DNA from: Antiaris toxicaria
Lineage: Eukaryota; Streptophyta; Magnoliopsida; Rosales; Moraceae
Length of the DNA: 64,000 nt
Direction: 5' to 3'
Assembly: GCA_035233585.1 (NCBI GenBank)
Contig: CP141155.1
Coordinates: 15,538,501 to 15,602,500, forward strand
This document shows positions 44,479-57,700 of this stretch, piece by piece. Position 1 is the stretch's first letter. Every line of letters begins with the position of its first letter. The position numbers were made by a program, and so were the translations under genes. The notes below the pieces were generated by a model. That model saw only the letters and a program-made list of their open reading frames with translations, did no database searches and was not told the origin of the DNA.

Positions 44479-46885
44479 TATAGGAAATAAAGCGGTAAAA
44501 ACGTATCAGAGTGGCACAGCAGAACAATAAAAATTTTTCAAGATCGTTAAATATCTCATGATGCCATATACAATAAACCAACAACAATTTAAACTCATAC
44601 CTCAAGGATACCAATCTGCAGGAGGAGAATGACTGGAGGGTTTCAACCAACTAGTCTTCTCTACTATTCTCTAATACCCGAATGGCTGAGCGTGTGGGCA
44701 CTTTGAACCTCGATCGGTATGCTAGCACTGCTAGTCTTCTTCCGACCACCCAGATCTCTAAAGAACTTATTGTCACGGTAAGTTGTGCAACAATAAGCTT
44801 GCTCACCTGAGAGTCTATGGGCTGAGAGAACTAGAGTGGCAGGACCTCTATTTATAGACTTGCATGAGGTAATCCTCTGAATTCCAATTGAATTAGGATA
44901 AGCTTTTCTCCTTTATCCATAACACAAAATCTAAAATTTTCAAGCAAAAATCCTAACTAAAAAATTCAGCCATTCTCTAGATTTTGTGTTCAAAATTTAA
45001 ATAAGATTTAACTTGAATTTTATCTCATCATTATCCAACCAAAGAATCCGAAAATCTATCTTGAGATTTCCTCCAAAATTTTGGCCACAAATAATATGGA
45101 GAGAATCAAAATCCAACTAGGATTTTCAAGCTTGAATTTTATCTCATCCTTATCCAAAATAACCGAAAATCTCCTAGGATTTATCTTCAAAAATTCGGCC
45201 ACCTTTAGGGAGGAGAGAATCCAAATTCAACTGTGATTGAAACTTTAATTTTTCCTTGCATCCTTATCCACAAAAACCGAAATTATCTTGGAGGATTTTC
45301 CTCAACAAAATTCGGCCACTTTTGCTAGGATTGGGATTCAAAATTCAAGTAGGATTCAAACAAGATTTTCCTCTTCATAATCCAACTCAAATTCAAATTC
45401 TAGCCTTATAGAATTATCCACAAAGAATTCGAATTCCACTTGGACTGTGATTCAAAATTTGAATTTCAAATTTCAAAATTCAAAATTCAAATTCAAATTT
45501 CAAATTCAATTTTCAAATTTAAATTTCAAATTCAAATTTCAAATTCAAAATTCAAAATTCAAATTTTAAAATTCAAATTTCAAAATCCACAAACAGTTGT
45601 ATTTCAAATTTTTGTTCTCGTGGATAATTTTTTACAACTCCAATCCAATCTCAAATAAAATCATGGCAACTTTATTTGGAGTTTGAATAATTATGTACTC
45701 TATTATCCAAAACAAAATCTGAATTCAACTGGAGAGAATCTTGTCCACCATCCTAATCCTATGTCAACACCATCCATGCATAACCAACTAGCCAATAGCA
45801 TACTCAAATCAATTTGCCAATCGTTAAGGAATTATGTGGAGCTAGTAGAGGGACCAATTGGACATATATAATCGGGCTCCGCGAATCCATATGATCATCA
45901 TTCTTTACCAAACAACTCAATCATATGATTACTAATTTCAGAGTCATACCACTATAAACTTGAAACTGAACTCCCAATTATATACCGTATTACATAAGTC
46001 TGTGACAAGTTATTGTCCAATGACCTTGTCATATATGCAGAACCCTCATATGATATCCATGATCAGCCTTAGGTCAAAGTCCATTCAATCCTACTGATCA
46101 GGCTATCTTGAAGTTCCATTACACTACCGAATAAGAAAATGATTATTCACCATATGTGAATAAGAAGTCATCCGCCCAGCAGACGACTCAAGGCCTTGTC
46201 TATTTTCACATCCAGTATAATGCCTTTAAGAGGATACCCTTAACTCCTCATTAGAGCTATGATTCCGATATCTGTAAACAAACGTTTCATCGTACACAAG
46301 TCATGCACCCAACGAACCGGTCTATAAGCTTACTATCTCTGAGATGCTTTAGCCACTGGAACATCAAAGTATACAAGTCATATACATAAAGCTGTTCATT
46401 CACTCAGGATTAAGGTTACTACACAATGAACGTCAAAAGCAGATTGATGCACTCATAGCGGACTATGTAGATCAATCACGCTTTAGTCCCGGTCTAATAT
46501 GTCACCACCAAGCAACATATCTATGTCTCTACTTAGGATTTTATGCTCCAGATAGTCAAGACAAACCGTCCCCACCATGGCTTTAGACAACATAATAGTC
46601 TTAATATGAGTTAGATGCTCGGTCTAACCCCATAGACTACAGACCTTAGTTTAGACCACTTACTTTAAAACATTGTCTTCTCGCACACAAAAAGTCCATT
46701 GCATGCAATGTTCTAATAGTTTTAATACAAGCAGTCAGGGAGCCATATTTGCTTACATTTACTTTGATATGTAAATAGAATGAGGACAAATAGCAATGTA
46801 ATGAATAACCTCTATATACAATTTTATTATCCAGTTCAAAATAAATACATCAAAATGTCTTTAATGCTTAGGTCATTTCCTAACA
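44479..46885 (-). repeat. copia-1 5' LTR
   Basis: LTR of 2407 bp. On the plus strand it begins TATAGGAAATAAAGC, where copia-2 has TGTAGGAAAATAAATC, and ends CATTTCCTAACA. It contains a TTCAAA-type tract at about 45451-45595. Confidence 0.93.
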
Positions 46886-49800
46886 ACCCAAAGTCAAGAT
46901 AACAGAAGTCAGTCATGAAGGACTAACCCCACTGTAGTACCAAGTAACCCCACCTATCCTACTTGTGGGAAGAAACATATGGGTCAGTGTAGAGTTGGCA
47001 CAACTGCATGTTTTCAGTGCGGAAAAGATGGCCATTTCATCAAGAGTTGCCCCATGAATCGCCAGTCTATGTCAGGAGCAAATTCTCACGTCCACAGCAG
47101 TTACTAGTTCATGCACTCAGATTAAGCTGTGAAAGCCCTTCAAAAGTGCCTCTAGCAGTACAAGAAAGATAGAAAAGAGCTCCTCAGATAGATGCTAGGG
47201 TAATAGCCTACATCAGCGAAGAGGCAGAGGCAGGGACGTCCAACGTGGTGACAGGTCAGATTTCTGTCGCTAACCACTTGGCATCTGTTCTTTTTGACTC
47301 TGGGGCCACTCATTCTTTCATATCATATGTATTTGCTGATAAGTTAGAATACCCTAGATATTACATGGAAAGAACATTTAGAACTGCTCTCCCTTCAGGA
47401 GAAATCATGTTGTTCGAGTACTGGTTACCTCATGTGCCAGTGATCATGGCAAATAGGGAGCTTATACAGAATTGATCATGATGAATATAGTAGACTATGA
47501 TGTAATTTTGGGAATGGATTTCCTTGCAAAATACCAAGCTACGATAGATTGCAGAAACAGAAGAATAGTATTCAAGCCAGAAGATGAAGAAAGATTTGAA
47601 TATGTCGATTTCTGAAGAAGGTAAAGCAAGATGATGATCAGTTCATTGAAAGCCAAGAAGCTAATAGCCAGTAGTTGTATTGAATATTTAGCTTATGTGA
47701 TGGATACAGCAGAAGAGAAGAAGTTACAATCGGAAGATGTTCTGATTGTCAGAGAATTTCTCGAAGTCTTTCCCAAGGAATTGCTAAGAGTACCTCCAGA
47801 ATAGGAAATCTCATTTGAGATAGAGCTTCTACCGGGAACAGCACTGATCTCCAAGGTGCCGTATCGCATGGCACTAGTGGCGTTAAAAGAATTACAAGTG
47901 TAATTGAAAGATCTGCTTAACAAGGGATTCATCAGACCAAGCTATTCTCCATGGGGTGCTCCCATACTGTTCATCAAGAAGAAAGACAGGATGTTCCGCA
48001 TGTGCATAGATTATCGAGAATTGAATAAGGTTACAGTCAAGAATAGGTATCCATTACCTAGGATTGATGATCTGTTCGATCAACTCAAAGGTGAAGTAGT
48101 GTTCTCGAAGATTGATTTGAGATTAGGATACCATCAGCTGAGAATCAAGGAAGGTGATGTTTCCAAGACAGCTTTCAGAAACCGTTATGGGAATTATGAA
48201 TTCCTAGTAATGCTGTTTGGGTTTCCGAAAGCTCTAGCGGCTTTCATGGACCTAATGAACAGAGTCTTCAAGGAATATCTTCACAAGTTTGTCATTGTGT
48301 TCATCGATGGTATTCTTGTATATTCAAAGACTCACGCAGAGTATGAAGCACAGTTAAGAATTATTTTTCAGAAGCTGAGAGAGTATCAACTCTATGCCAA
48401 ATTCTCAAAATGTGAGTTTTGGCTAGATAGAGTACATTTTCTCGGACATGTAGTGTCCAAGGAGGGGATTGCAGTGGATCCAATCAAGGTGGGAGCGATA
48501 AACAAATGGCCTGCACCTAAGAGCGTGATAGAGATACGCAGTTTCTTAGGGTTAGCTGGCTGTTACAGGAGATTTGTAGAAGGGTTTGCATGATTGGCAG
48601 CACCTCTCACAACCCTCACACACAAGGAAAAAAAGTATGTATGGACAGAAGAATGTGAAAGAAGCTTCCAAGAGTTGAAGAGACGGCTGACAAGAGCGCC
48701 GATCCTCATACTCCCTACTGAAGGGGAGAAGCATGAAATCTATAGTGATGCTTCAAGAATGGGTTTGGGAGCAGTATTGATGCAAGATGGTAGAGTGATT
48801 GCTTATGCTCTGCGCCAACTGAAAGAGCACGACAAGAATTATCCCACCCATGACCTAGAACTTGCTGCAGTAGTGTTCGCACTCAAAATTTGGCGACACT
48901 ATCTGTATGGAGCACAGTGCCAGATTTACACGGATCATCAGAGCCTAAAATACTTATTCACATAGAAGGAGTTAAACATGAGGCAAAGAAGATGGTTGGA
49001 GTTGGTGAAGGATTATGATTGTGAGATCCTCTACCATCCAGGAATTGCCAACCATGTGGTAGATGCTTTAAGTAGAAAAGCTAAAATTTCGCAACAGTTG
49101 CCCATTGATGGATTATCAAGACCATTACAGTAAGAAATTCATTCACTTGAGCTGGAGCTGATATCAGGAAAATTGTCAGCATTGCAGCTGAAGTTATCAT
49201 TGTTTGATGATATCAAGAAAGCTCAGAAGCAAGATTCAAGTCTAACAGACTCCCAGGAAGAGATTTCCAAAAATGGATTAATCATGTATTAGGGGAGAAT
49301 TCACGTTCCAGCAGATGAAGAACTTCAAAGGTGGATCATGTCAAAAGCTCATGAAATGCCATACTCAGTTCATCCTGGAGCCACCAAGATGTACCAAGAT
49401 TTAAAACTACAGTTTTGGTGGAAAGGGATGAAAGGAGATATTGTGAAGTTCGTGAGTAAATGCCTGACTTGCCAGAAATTCAAGGCTGAGCATCAGCATC
49501 CTGGAGGAAAGTTAGAGCCTCTAGAGATTCCAGAATGGAAATGAGAGCATATTACCATGGATTTTGTGTTAGGGCTACCCAATATAAGAGAAGGACATGA
49601 TGCTATTTGCGTAATCGTGGATAGGTTAACAAAGACAGCCAACTTCATAGCAATGAAGATCACTTATTTATTGGAGAAGTTAACACACATTTATGTAGCT
49701 CATGTTGTCAGGTTACATGGAGTTCTAAAGTCCATAGTATCTGACAGAGATGCACGGTTCACTTCAAACTTTTGGAGTGTGTGTAAAGAGCCATGGGCAT

Positions 49801-50593
49801 AAAATTGAAGTTCAGTACAGCCTTCCATCCTCAGACAGATGGACAATCAGAACGGACTATCTAGACTTTAGAGGATATGCTTCGAGCATGTGTAATGGAC
49901 TTTCCAGGAGCTTGGAACAAGAAGCTACCACTAGTAGAATTCTTATATAACAACAGTTATCAAGCTTCCATCAAGATGGCATCGTACGAAGCCCTGTATA
50001 GATGAAAGTACAGATTACCCATCCACTGGTATGATCTGAAGGAAAAACAACTGCATAAAACAGATTTCATGTAAGAAACTTCCGATGCAGTTGCCAAGAT
50101 CCAGCAAAGGATAAAGAGTGCTCAAAGCAGACAGAAGAGCTATGCAGATAGAAGATGGAAATCCCTAAAATTCAAGGAAGGGGACTTTGTATTTCTGAAA
50201 GTGTCACCCATGAAGGGGATTATGCGTTTTGGTAAGAAGGGAAAATTGAGTCCAAGGTATATTGGACCTTATGAGATTATCAAACGCATTGGGAAGGTTG
50301 TCTACAAGTTGACATTACCTCCTGAGCTGTCAGTAGTAGACAATGTATTTCATGTCTCAATGCTAAGAAAGTACATGTCAGATCCATCTCATGTGCTACA
50401 ACATGAAACAGTCCAAGTCCAAGAGAATCTAACCTATGAAGAACAGCCTGTTCAGATACTGGCTAGAGAAGAAAAGTTGTTGAGAAACAAGACCATCCCA
50501 CTAGTCAAGGTATTGTGGAGGAATCATAACATTGAAGAAGCTACGTGGGAAAGAGAAGATGAAATGAGACTTTCATACCCTCACTTGTTTTAA
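46886..50593 (+). pseudogene. gypsy-3 gag C-terminus and pol (after copia-1)
   Basis: Continues from gag: zinc knuckle CFQCGKDGHFIKSC (about 47011-47052), protease LFDSGATHSFIS (about 47290-47325), RT 47904-48590 (CIDYRELNKVT; the catalytic FIDD reads FIDG near 48302), RNase H 48594-48965 (IYSDASRMGLGAVLM, TDHQSLKY), integrase from about 49338 (CLTCQK, SDRDARFTSNFW near 49741) with PQTDGQSERT kept near 49833-49862 but frameshifted, and an intact C-terminal chromodomain-like tail NHNIEEATWERED ending YPHLF at 50593. Stops are mostly CAG/CAA to TAG/TAA. The RT Asp-to-Gly change alone would abolish activity. Confidence 0.9.
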
Positions 50594-50629
50594 ATTTTCG
50601 AGGACGAAAATCTTATAAGGAGGGGTGAA

Positions 50630-52979
50630 TGTAATAACCAAGAAATTTATCGTTCTCAGAAAATTTTGTACAAGATATGTAAATAAATATATGTTCATGA
50701 TCAGACATGTGACAGAATATAGAGCAGATGAAAATTTTGATTAACTAGATTTAGTCAAAATTTGGTAATGAATTAATGAACATAGTGTAAAAACTAAACA
50801 TTAATTCAAATTATGATGTTTTAAATTTATTAGAAATTACGTGGAAAATACTTATTAAGAGATCAATAGCTCACATGTAAGCTACTTTGATTAATGGGTA
50901 AGATTAGCCAAGAAAATTGTCAATTTCTTTAAAAGAAATTAAAGAAAATGGTGAGAGAGGAGAGAGAGCACATGAGAAGGGGCTTCATTTCTCAGCCAAG
51001 TGAATTAATTCACTTTTTTAGCTGCAAAGAAGTGAACGTGCAGAGAGAGAGAGAAAGAAAGAGAAAGACAGAGAAAAAGAGAGAGCAGAAGAGGAAAATC
51101 CTTTCAACCAGTTTGGATTCTCTCTTCAAGTAAGGAAATCATTCAAGTTTTCAGTCTAAGATTCCATAGCAAGACGTCCTCAAGTTTCACGCAAGGTAAC
51201 CCATTTTTCTCTCACGTTTTTGGGTGAAAATCTGGGTTATTTTGAGGAAGAAAAGAGAATGTGAGTTTGCATGTTGAGATTTTCGGTTAAATAGAAACAT
51301 GGTTTAAGTTTAGTTGTTTTTAAACACAAATTTGTGAGCTGATGGTTTAGAAAACCAAGTTTCAGTTGAGTTTCTTCAAGAAAGTTTTGATTTTTAGGTT
51401 TTGAGTCAAGAGATATGTAGAAGCAAAATGTGAAATTTTGGTTATGAAACCATGGATAGATGATGGTAGAAATGCAGTTTATGCCTTGAAACGGTCTTAT
51501 AGAGATCGATTTTGGGTGCAAAAAGTAGAACAAAGGCCATAAAACCCTTAAAAAAACAGAGATGGGGATTTCGGACTTAGAATCAGAATTTTGGGATGAA
51601 CACGGGAGTATACACGGGCGTGTACAAGGGCGTGTTCAGAACATGACCCCGAACATGCCCACATACATAACTGTGTTTCGAGAAAGATTAAGACCCGAGA
51701 AGTCCACGGCCAAGAACACGGCCGTGTATCAAGCCGTGTAGAATGGTACACGATCGTGGAAAGAGGCGTGTAACAGACCATGTTCGACAGTAGGAAACAT
51801 GGCCAGAAACATAGTCGTGTAGGTAACCGTGTACGCATGCATAAGTTACACGGCCATGTTTCATGAATTACACGGCCATACATGTAAGTCCAGAGGAGTA
51901 GACGGCCACAAACACGCCCGTGTAGGAGGATGTGTTTGAAGCTAAAAAAAAAAAAGAGTCTGGAAATAGGATTTTTCATATTTTGCCATGTTTCAAGTGT
52001 AAGATATATGTTGGAAATAATCAACGATTATTTCTTTTATAGGAGTTCAAGCCAGACACCTCGAGACAGTAGTCCCAGATTAGCAGAGGCTCACGTTAGC
52101 AGATTTTCTGTAAGTTCAAGCATTGTCCTGACTGCAATGTGGATAATCATGTTATGTTTTATGATGTTATGTATGTTGTTTGACGTGTATGTCAGACGTT
52201 GACTGTCTGCATCATGATACACATGTCAGTTTCATGTTATGCATGTAGAATTCATGTTTCAAGTAGATAATTCATGTACACAGGATAGACAAGTACCAAG
52301 CACATGAAAACATGTAGGTGCACAAGGCACCTTAGTGACATTAATAAAACTCACACCCCAAGTAAAACATATAATAGGTTCCTATTGTGGGGGAATCAGT
52401 AAGCTACCCAATTAGAATTTCAGAAAAGATGGTAATTAAACCAGTTATTGGCGTACTAGCCTCTCGACCCACGGGAAGGTTTTCAAGTGTAGTTTCAATT
52501 CAGGCTGTGGAGGTCAGCACTAAAGTACCACTCACAGTCATGCGCGCCTTACGGTACGCCAATCAGGGGCCCAAAACCAGAACCTAATATCAGATAATGT
52601 CCTAAGACTTAACATACAGCCATGGACATGTACATGCTAGGGGAACTGGGTGAGGGATGATGGTCCTACCATGAGTTTTTCGCTGTACAGTTTTGAAAAC
52701 TTAAGCATGTATTTTTTTAAAGACGTAATTTTAAGTCAGGACTATGTGATAGGGGAATCATGATCCATGTATATGTTATTTTGCCAACATGATTTCCTTA
52801 TAACATTCTCGAACAAGTTATTATATTAAGAAAAAAAATTTTATTATGCAAAATTCACAAGTAGTTTTCAAGTTAAGCATGATGTCTACGACCCTAGAGG
52901 CCTACATACTATTGCGGTTAACTACAGAGTTGACTGTAATAGCACTGTAGAACCTCTACAGCAAGGGTGGGCCGCCACA
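50630..52979 (+). repeat. gypsy-3 3' LTR (162-bp internal deletion)
   Basis: LTR of 2350 bp from TGTAATAACCAAG to GGGCCGCCACA. A 162-bp segment present in the 5' LTR (34466-34627) is missing at 52631, with ATGT at both breakpoints. Contains a GAGAAA tract (about 51041-51088) and the palindrome array (51598-51932). Confidence 0.93.
51598..51932. repeat. CACGGCCGTG palindrome array in the gypsy-3 3' LTR
   Basis: The same array as in the other gypsy LTRs, with CG often changed to TG or CA (for example ACATGACCCC for ACACGGCCCC). Confidence 0.85.
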
Positions 52980-52984
52980 GGACT

Positions 52985-53149
52985 TATCAGCTAATGTACA
53001 ATTAGTACATAATTAAATACCACAGTATTTCATGTTGTAGATATGAATATGCTTGAACTTACCACAACTACGATAATGTCCACCTTCGGAAATCCTCCGC
53101 AGTTTTGCTATCTTCTCTAGTTTGGGTCCATACAGACAGAGTATTGTCT
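52985..53149 (-). repeat. Outer gypsy-type LTR, segment 2 of 3
   Basis: The 165 bp between the gypsy-3 target duplication (52980-52984) and the copia-2 duplication (GTTAA, 53150-53154). It includes GCTTGAACTTACCACAA, comparable to GCTTGAACTTACAGAAA at the matching place of the gypsy-1 LTR (4641-4657). Joins segment 1 and segment 3. Confidence 0.65.
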
Positions 53150-53154
53150 GTTAA

Positions 53155-54196
53155 TGTAGGAAAATAAATCGGTAAAAATGTATCAGAGTGGCGCAGCGGA
53201 ACAATAAAAATTTTTAGATCGTTAAATATCTCATGATGCCATATACAATAAACCAACAACAATTAAAACTCATACCTCAAGGACACCAATCTTGCAGGAG
53301 GAGAATGACCTGAGGCTTCAACCAACTAGCCTTCTCTACTATTCTCCAATTCCCGAATGGCTGAGTGTGTGGGCACTCTGAACCTCGATCGGTATGCTAG
53401 CACTGCTAGTCTTCTTTCGACCACCCAGATCTCTAAAGAACTTTATTTTCACGATGAGCTGTGCAACAATAAGCCTGCTCACCTGAGAGTCTGTGGTCTG
53501 AGAGAACTGGAGTGGTAGGACCTCTATTTATAGGCCTGCATGAGGTGATTCTCTGAATTCGAATTGGACAAGGAAAAGATATTCTCCCTTATCCATAACA
53601 AAAAAATCCAAATTTTTCCATGGGAAAATCCAACAATAAAATTTGGTTTTCTTAGGATAAATCTAATCCAAATCTAAACAAGATTTTAACTAGAATTTTA
53701 TCTCCCTTTTTCAACCAAAAAATCTGAAATTTCATAGGAGAAAATCTTCTCCACAAATTCGGCCATTATGGATAAGGGAGAATCAAAAATTCCACTAGGA
53801 TTTTCAAGCTTGAATCTTATCTCAACCTTATCCAAAATAACCGAATTTTCCTAGGAGATACACTCCAAATTTTCGGCCACTTTTCAGGGAGGAGAGAATC
53901 CAAATTCAACTGGGATTGAAACTTGAATTTTTCCCTTGAACCTTATCCACAAAAACCGAAATTCCATTAAGGATTATCCTCAAAATTTCGTCCATAATTT
54001 GTTAGGATTTGGATTCAAAATTCAAGTAGGATTCTAACAAGATTATCCTCTCCAAATCCAACTCAAATTCTAATTTCAAATCTTATGGATTTTTCACAAC
54101 AAATTCAAATCCTACTTGGACTGTGATTCAAAATTTGAATTTCAAATTTCAAATTCGAATTTCAAATTCGAATTTCAAATTTCAAATTTCAAATTT

Positions 54197-54228
<32 letters not shown>

Positions 54229-54775
54229 CAAATTCAAATTTCAAATTCAAAATTCAAAATTCAAATTTCAAAATTCAAAATTCAAAATTCAAAATTCAAA
54301 ATTCAAATTCCACAAAATGGTTGTGTTTCAAATTCTTGATCCACTCATAGCGGACTACGTAGATCAATCACGCTTTAGTCCCGGTCTAATATGTCACCAC
54401 CAAGTAACATATCTATGTCTTTACTTGGGAGTCCAACTCCAGACAGTCAAGATAAACCGTCCCCTCCAAGGCTTTAGACAACATAATAGTCTTAACATAA
54501 GTTAGATGCTCGGTCTAACCCCATAAACTACAGACCATAGTTTAGACTACTAACTTTTGAACATTGTCTTCTCGCATACAAAAGTCCATTGCATGCAACG
54601 TTCTAACAGTTTTAACACAAGCAGTCAGTGAGCCATATTTACTTACATTTACTTTAACATGTAAATAAGACGAGGACAGATAGCAATGTAATGAATAACC
54701 TCTATATATAATTTTATTATCCAGTTCAAAATGAATACATCAAAATATCTCTAATGCTTAGGGCATTTTCTGACA
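53155..54775 (-). repeat. copia-2 3' LTR with 831-bp deletion
   Basis: Only 1621 bp against 2442 bp in the other LTR. It reads TGTAGGAAAATAAATC to TTTTCTGACA. The deletion joins CAAATTCTTG to ATCCACTCATAGCGG at 54336-54339, removing the equivalent of 61901-62731 with TTG at both breakpoints. Confidence 0.92.
54120..54320. repeat. TTCAAA/TTTCAAATTC simple-sequence tract (copia-2 3' LTR)
   Basis: About 200 bp of AATTTCAAATTCGAATTTC-like blocks, then repeated ATTCAAA. The FKFQISNSN-type open frames across it are artefacts of the repeat. Confidence 0.88.
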
Positions 54776-54790
54776 ATCTCCCACTTGCCC
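54776..54790 (-). promoter_or_regulatory. copia-2 polypurine tract
   Basis: GGGCAAGTGGGAGAT on the minus strand, adjacent to the 3' LTR and touching the polyprotein stop codon. Confidence 0.72.
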
Positions 54791-57700
54791 TAAGCCAGTA
54801 GATGTGCCATGTTACGCATCCCCATCGCCTCTACGTGCCTCTCAAAGCTTCTAGCCACCAAAGTCTTAGTAAAGGGATCGGCGATGTTGTCCTTAGACAC
54901 GATCTTACATACATCCAATTGTCCTGTCTCCACATGCCCTCTAATAATATGATATCTCTGATCGATGTGCTTGGTCCTCTTGTGGTGCCGAGATTCCCTT
55001 GTGTTGGCAATAGCCCCTGTATTATCACAGTAAAGTGTGATAGGCTTGTCAACACCCGGAATCACCTCATGGTCTCTAAAGAACTTGCGGAGCCAAACCG
55101 CTTCTTTAGATGCCTCAGCCGCAGCCACATACTCAGCCTCCATAGTAGAGTCAGCTGTGCAGCCCTGCTTCACGCTCCTCCACACAATGGCGCCTCCTCC
55201 GAGTAAAAACACTGATCCAGATGTCGATTTCCTCGAATCCTTACAAGTCTGGAAGTCTGAGTCCGTGTATCCTATGGGTGTTAGGTCCCGTCCAGAATAC
55301 ACCAGCATATAATCCCTCGTTCTCTTAAGATACTTGAGTATATGCTTTACAGCTTGCCAGTACTTGGTTCCAGGATTTGCTTGATATCGACTCACCATAC
55401 CTACTGCAAAACATATATTCGGGCGAGTGCAAAGCATATTGTACATAAGGCTACCCACAGCGGATGCATAAGGGACCTTACTCATACGCTCTCTTTCTTT
55501 GGATGTCTTGGGACAGTCATCCAATGAAAGAGTTAGACCGGCAATGGAAGGTTATGAGCCTTTCTTTGCCTCTTGCATTGCATATTTGTCAATTATTTTA
55601 TCTATGTATGAAGCTTGGGATAACGCTATCATTTTGTTCTTTCGATCTCTAAAGAGACGAATGCCTAGAACATAATTAGCTTCTCCCAAGTCCTTCATGT
55701 CAAACTGTTGGTGTAACCAAAGCTTGACCGATGATAAGTTCCCTACATCATTCCCAATGAGTAGTATATCATCGACATAGAGTATCAGAAAGACCACTTT
55801 TCCATCCTTAATATGTTTATAAACACAAGGTTCATCAACGTTCTGCTCAAAACCAAATGTCTTAATCGCTTGATCAAACCTCTGGTTCCATGAGTGGGAT
55901 GCTTGCTTTAATCCATAAATGGATCTAAGCAACTTGCAGACTTTCCTTTCTTGGCCTTTTGCTACGAACCCTTCGGGCTGTATCATATAGATACACTCTT
56001 CAAGATGGCCATTCAAGAATGCCATCTTGACATCCATTTGCCAGATCTCATAATCGAGAGCCGCAGCAATGGACAGAAGAATACGGATAGACTTTAGCAT
56101 AGCAACAGGAGAAAAGGTTTCATCGTAATCGATTCCAGCCTTTTGCATTTATACCTTTATAACCAGTCTAGCTTTGAAAGTTTCCACTCTCCCTTCCGCA
56201 TCCTTCTTTCTTTTGTAGACCCATTTGCATCCAATGGGTTTTATCCCATCCGGCAAATCTACAAGTTCCCAAACAGAGTTGGATTTCATAGAATCCATCT
56301 CATTGTTCATAGCCTGTTTCCAAGATTTAGAATCAACATCATTTATAGCTTCATCATAGGTGATCGGATCATCCTCATACTCATGAGCCTCGGCCTGGTC
56401 TACCTCAGCATCATACATGAAGAAATTAGGTTTCTTCGAAACCCTCCCACTACGATGAGGCACGCTAAATTATTGATCATCTGCAGGTCTTTCACTGGAA
56501 CTCGGACTTGCGTCCAAGACCGAAATCTGTGGAGCAATTCTTTCACCCGATAACTCCTCTAGCACCACTTTGCTTCGAGGCTTAAAGTCATTCATGTGAC
56601 TTTCCTCCAAGAATGTCGCATGGGTTGAGACAATGACTTTTTGTTCCTTCAGGTTATAGAACAGACCTCCTTTAGTTCCTTTTGGATACCCTATAAACAT
56701 GCACAATTCTGATCTTGGTTCCAACTTTTTCGCATCCCCATCCAGTACATGTGCCGGGTAGCCCCATATTCTCATATGTTCAAGGGAGGGCTTCCTGCCA
56801 CGCCACAATTCATACGGAGTTCTGGGAATTGATTTGCTCAAAACCTGGTTCAGAATATAGCACGCCGTTTGTAAAGCATATCCCCAAAATGATAATGGCA
56901 GCGATGAATAACTCATCATGGACCGTACCATATCCAATAAGGTCCTGTTTCTCCTTTCGGCTACACCATTATGTTGTGGAGTCCCAGGTGCAGTCAATTG
57001 GGATAATATCCCGTTCTCTACAAGATGTCCTAGAAATTCATCGGAGAGGTATTCGCCACCTCTATCAGATCGAAGTGTATTTATGGATTTATCTAATTGC
57101 TTTTCCACTTCCGCACGATACTCTTTGAACTTGTCAAAGGTTTCGCTCTTGCGGTGCATCAGATACACATATCCATACCTTGAGTAATCATCTATAAAAG
57201 AGACATAATACTCGAACCCTCCTCGTGCTGTGACGTTCATGGGGCCACATACGTCAGTGTGCACAATTTCTAAGAGCTCCTGAGCCCTTGTACCCTTAGC
57301 TCCAAAAGACCTCTTAGTCATTTTACCCTCTAGACAAGACTCACATTGGGGAAGTCGTACCTCCTTCAGAGATTCCAGAGGACCGTCTTTCACCAATTTT
57401 TGAATCCTATCCTGATTAATATGACCAAGTCTTAAATGCCAAAGATACGCCTTGTTAGAGTGAGAAACTTTCAACCTTTTAGAGTTATCAATTAATTCAG
57501 TGTCAAGCAGTGAGTACATCTTTGGTTTGATCAAATATAGGTTTCCATCCATCCATCCAGTACAGATAAAAGACTTATTTCTATGAATATCAACTCTTTT
57601 ACTAAAAGAAACTGAATAAGAATTTTTTATTAAACAAGCTACCGATATAAGGTTCCTCCTAAAATTAGGAACATAAAAACAGTCTTTCAATAAAATAAAC

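Larger units (their letters stand above)
36281..46890 (-). mobile_element. Ty1/copia LTR retrotransposon copia-1, nested in gypsy-3 (TSD ACCCA)
   Basis: The element runs 36286-46885 (10.6 kb) in minus orientation, with ACCCA at 36281-36285 and 46886-46890. The duplication interrupts the gypsy gag reading ...TTTCCAGGGAACCCA / ACCCAAAGTCAAGATAACAG. Order along the plus strand: 3' LTR 36286-38660, polypurine tract, polyprotein 38675-42641, leader, PBS 44465-44476, 5' LTR 44479-46885. Over about 720 bp of the LTRs compared by eye I count about 54 differences (roughly 7.5%). Same family as copia-2. Confidence 0.95.
32482..52979 (+). mobile_element. Ty3/gypsy LTR retrotransposon gypsy-3, split by copia-1
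   Basis: Flanked by GGACT at 32477-32481 and 52980-52984. Order: 5' LTR 32482-34974, PBS module 34975-35107, gag 35339-36280, copia-1 insertion 36286-46885, rest of gag and pol to 50593, 3' LTR 50630-52979. Without copia-1 the element is about 9.9 kb. Its orientation is opposite to the copia element inside it. Over about 735 bp of the LTRs compared by eye I count about 36 differences (roughly 5%). Confidence 0.95.
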
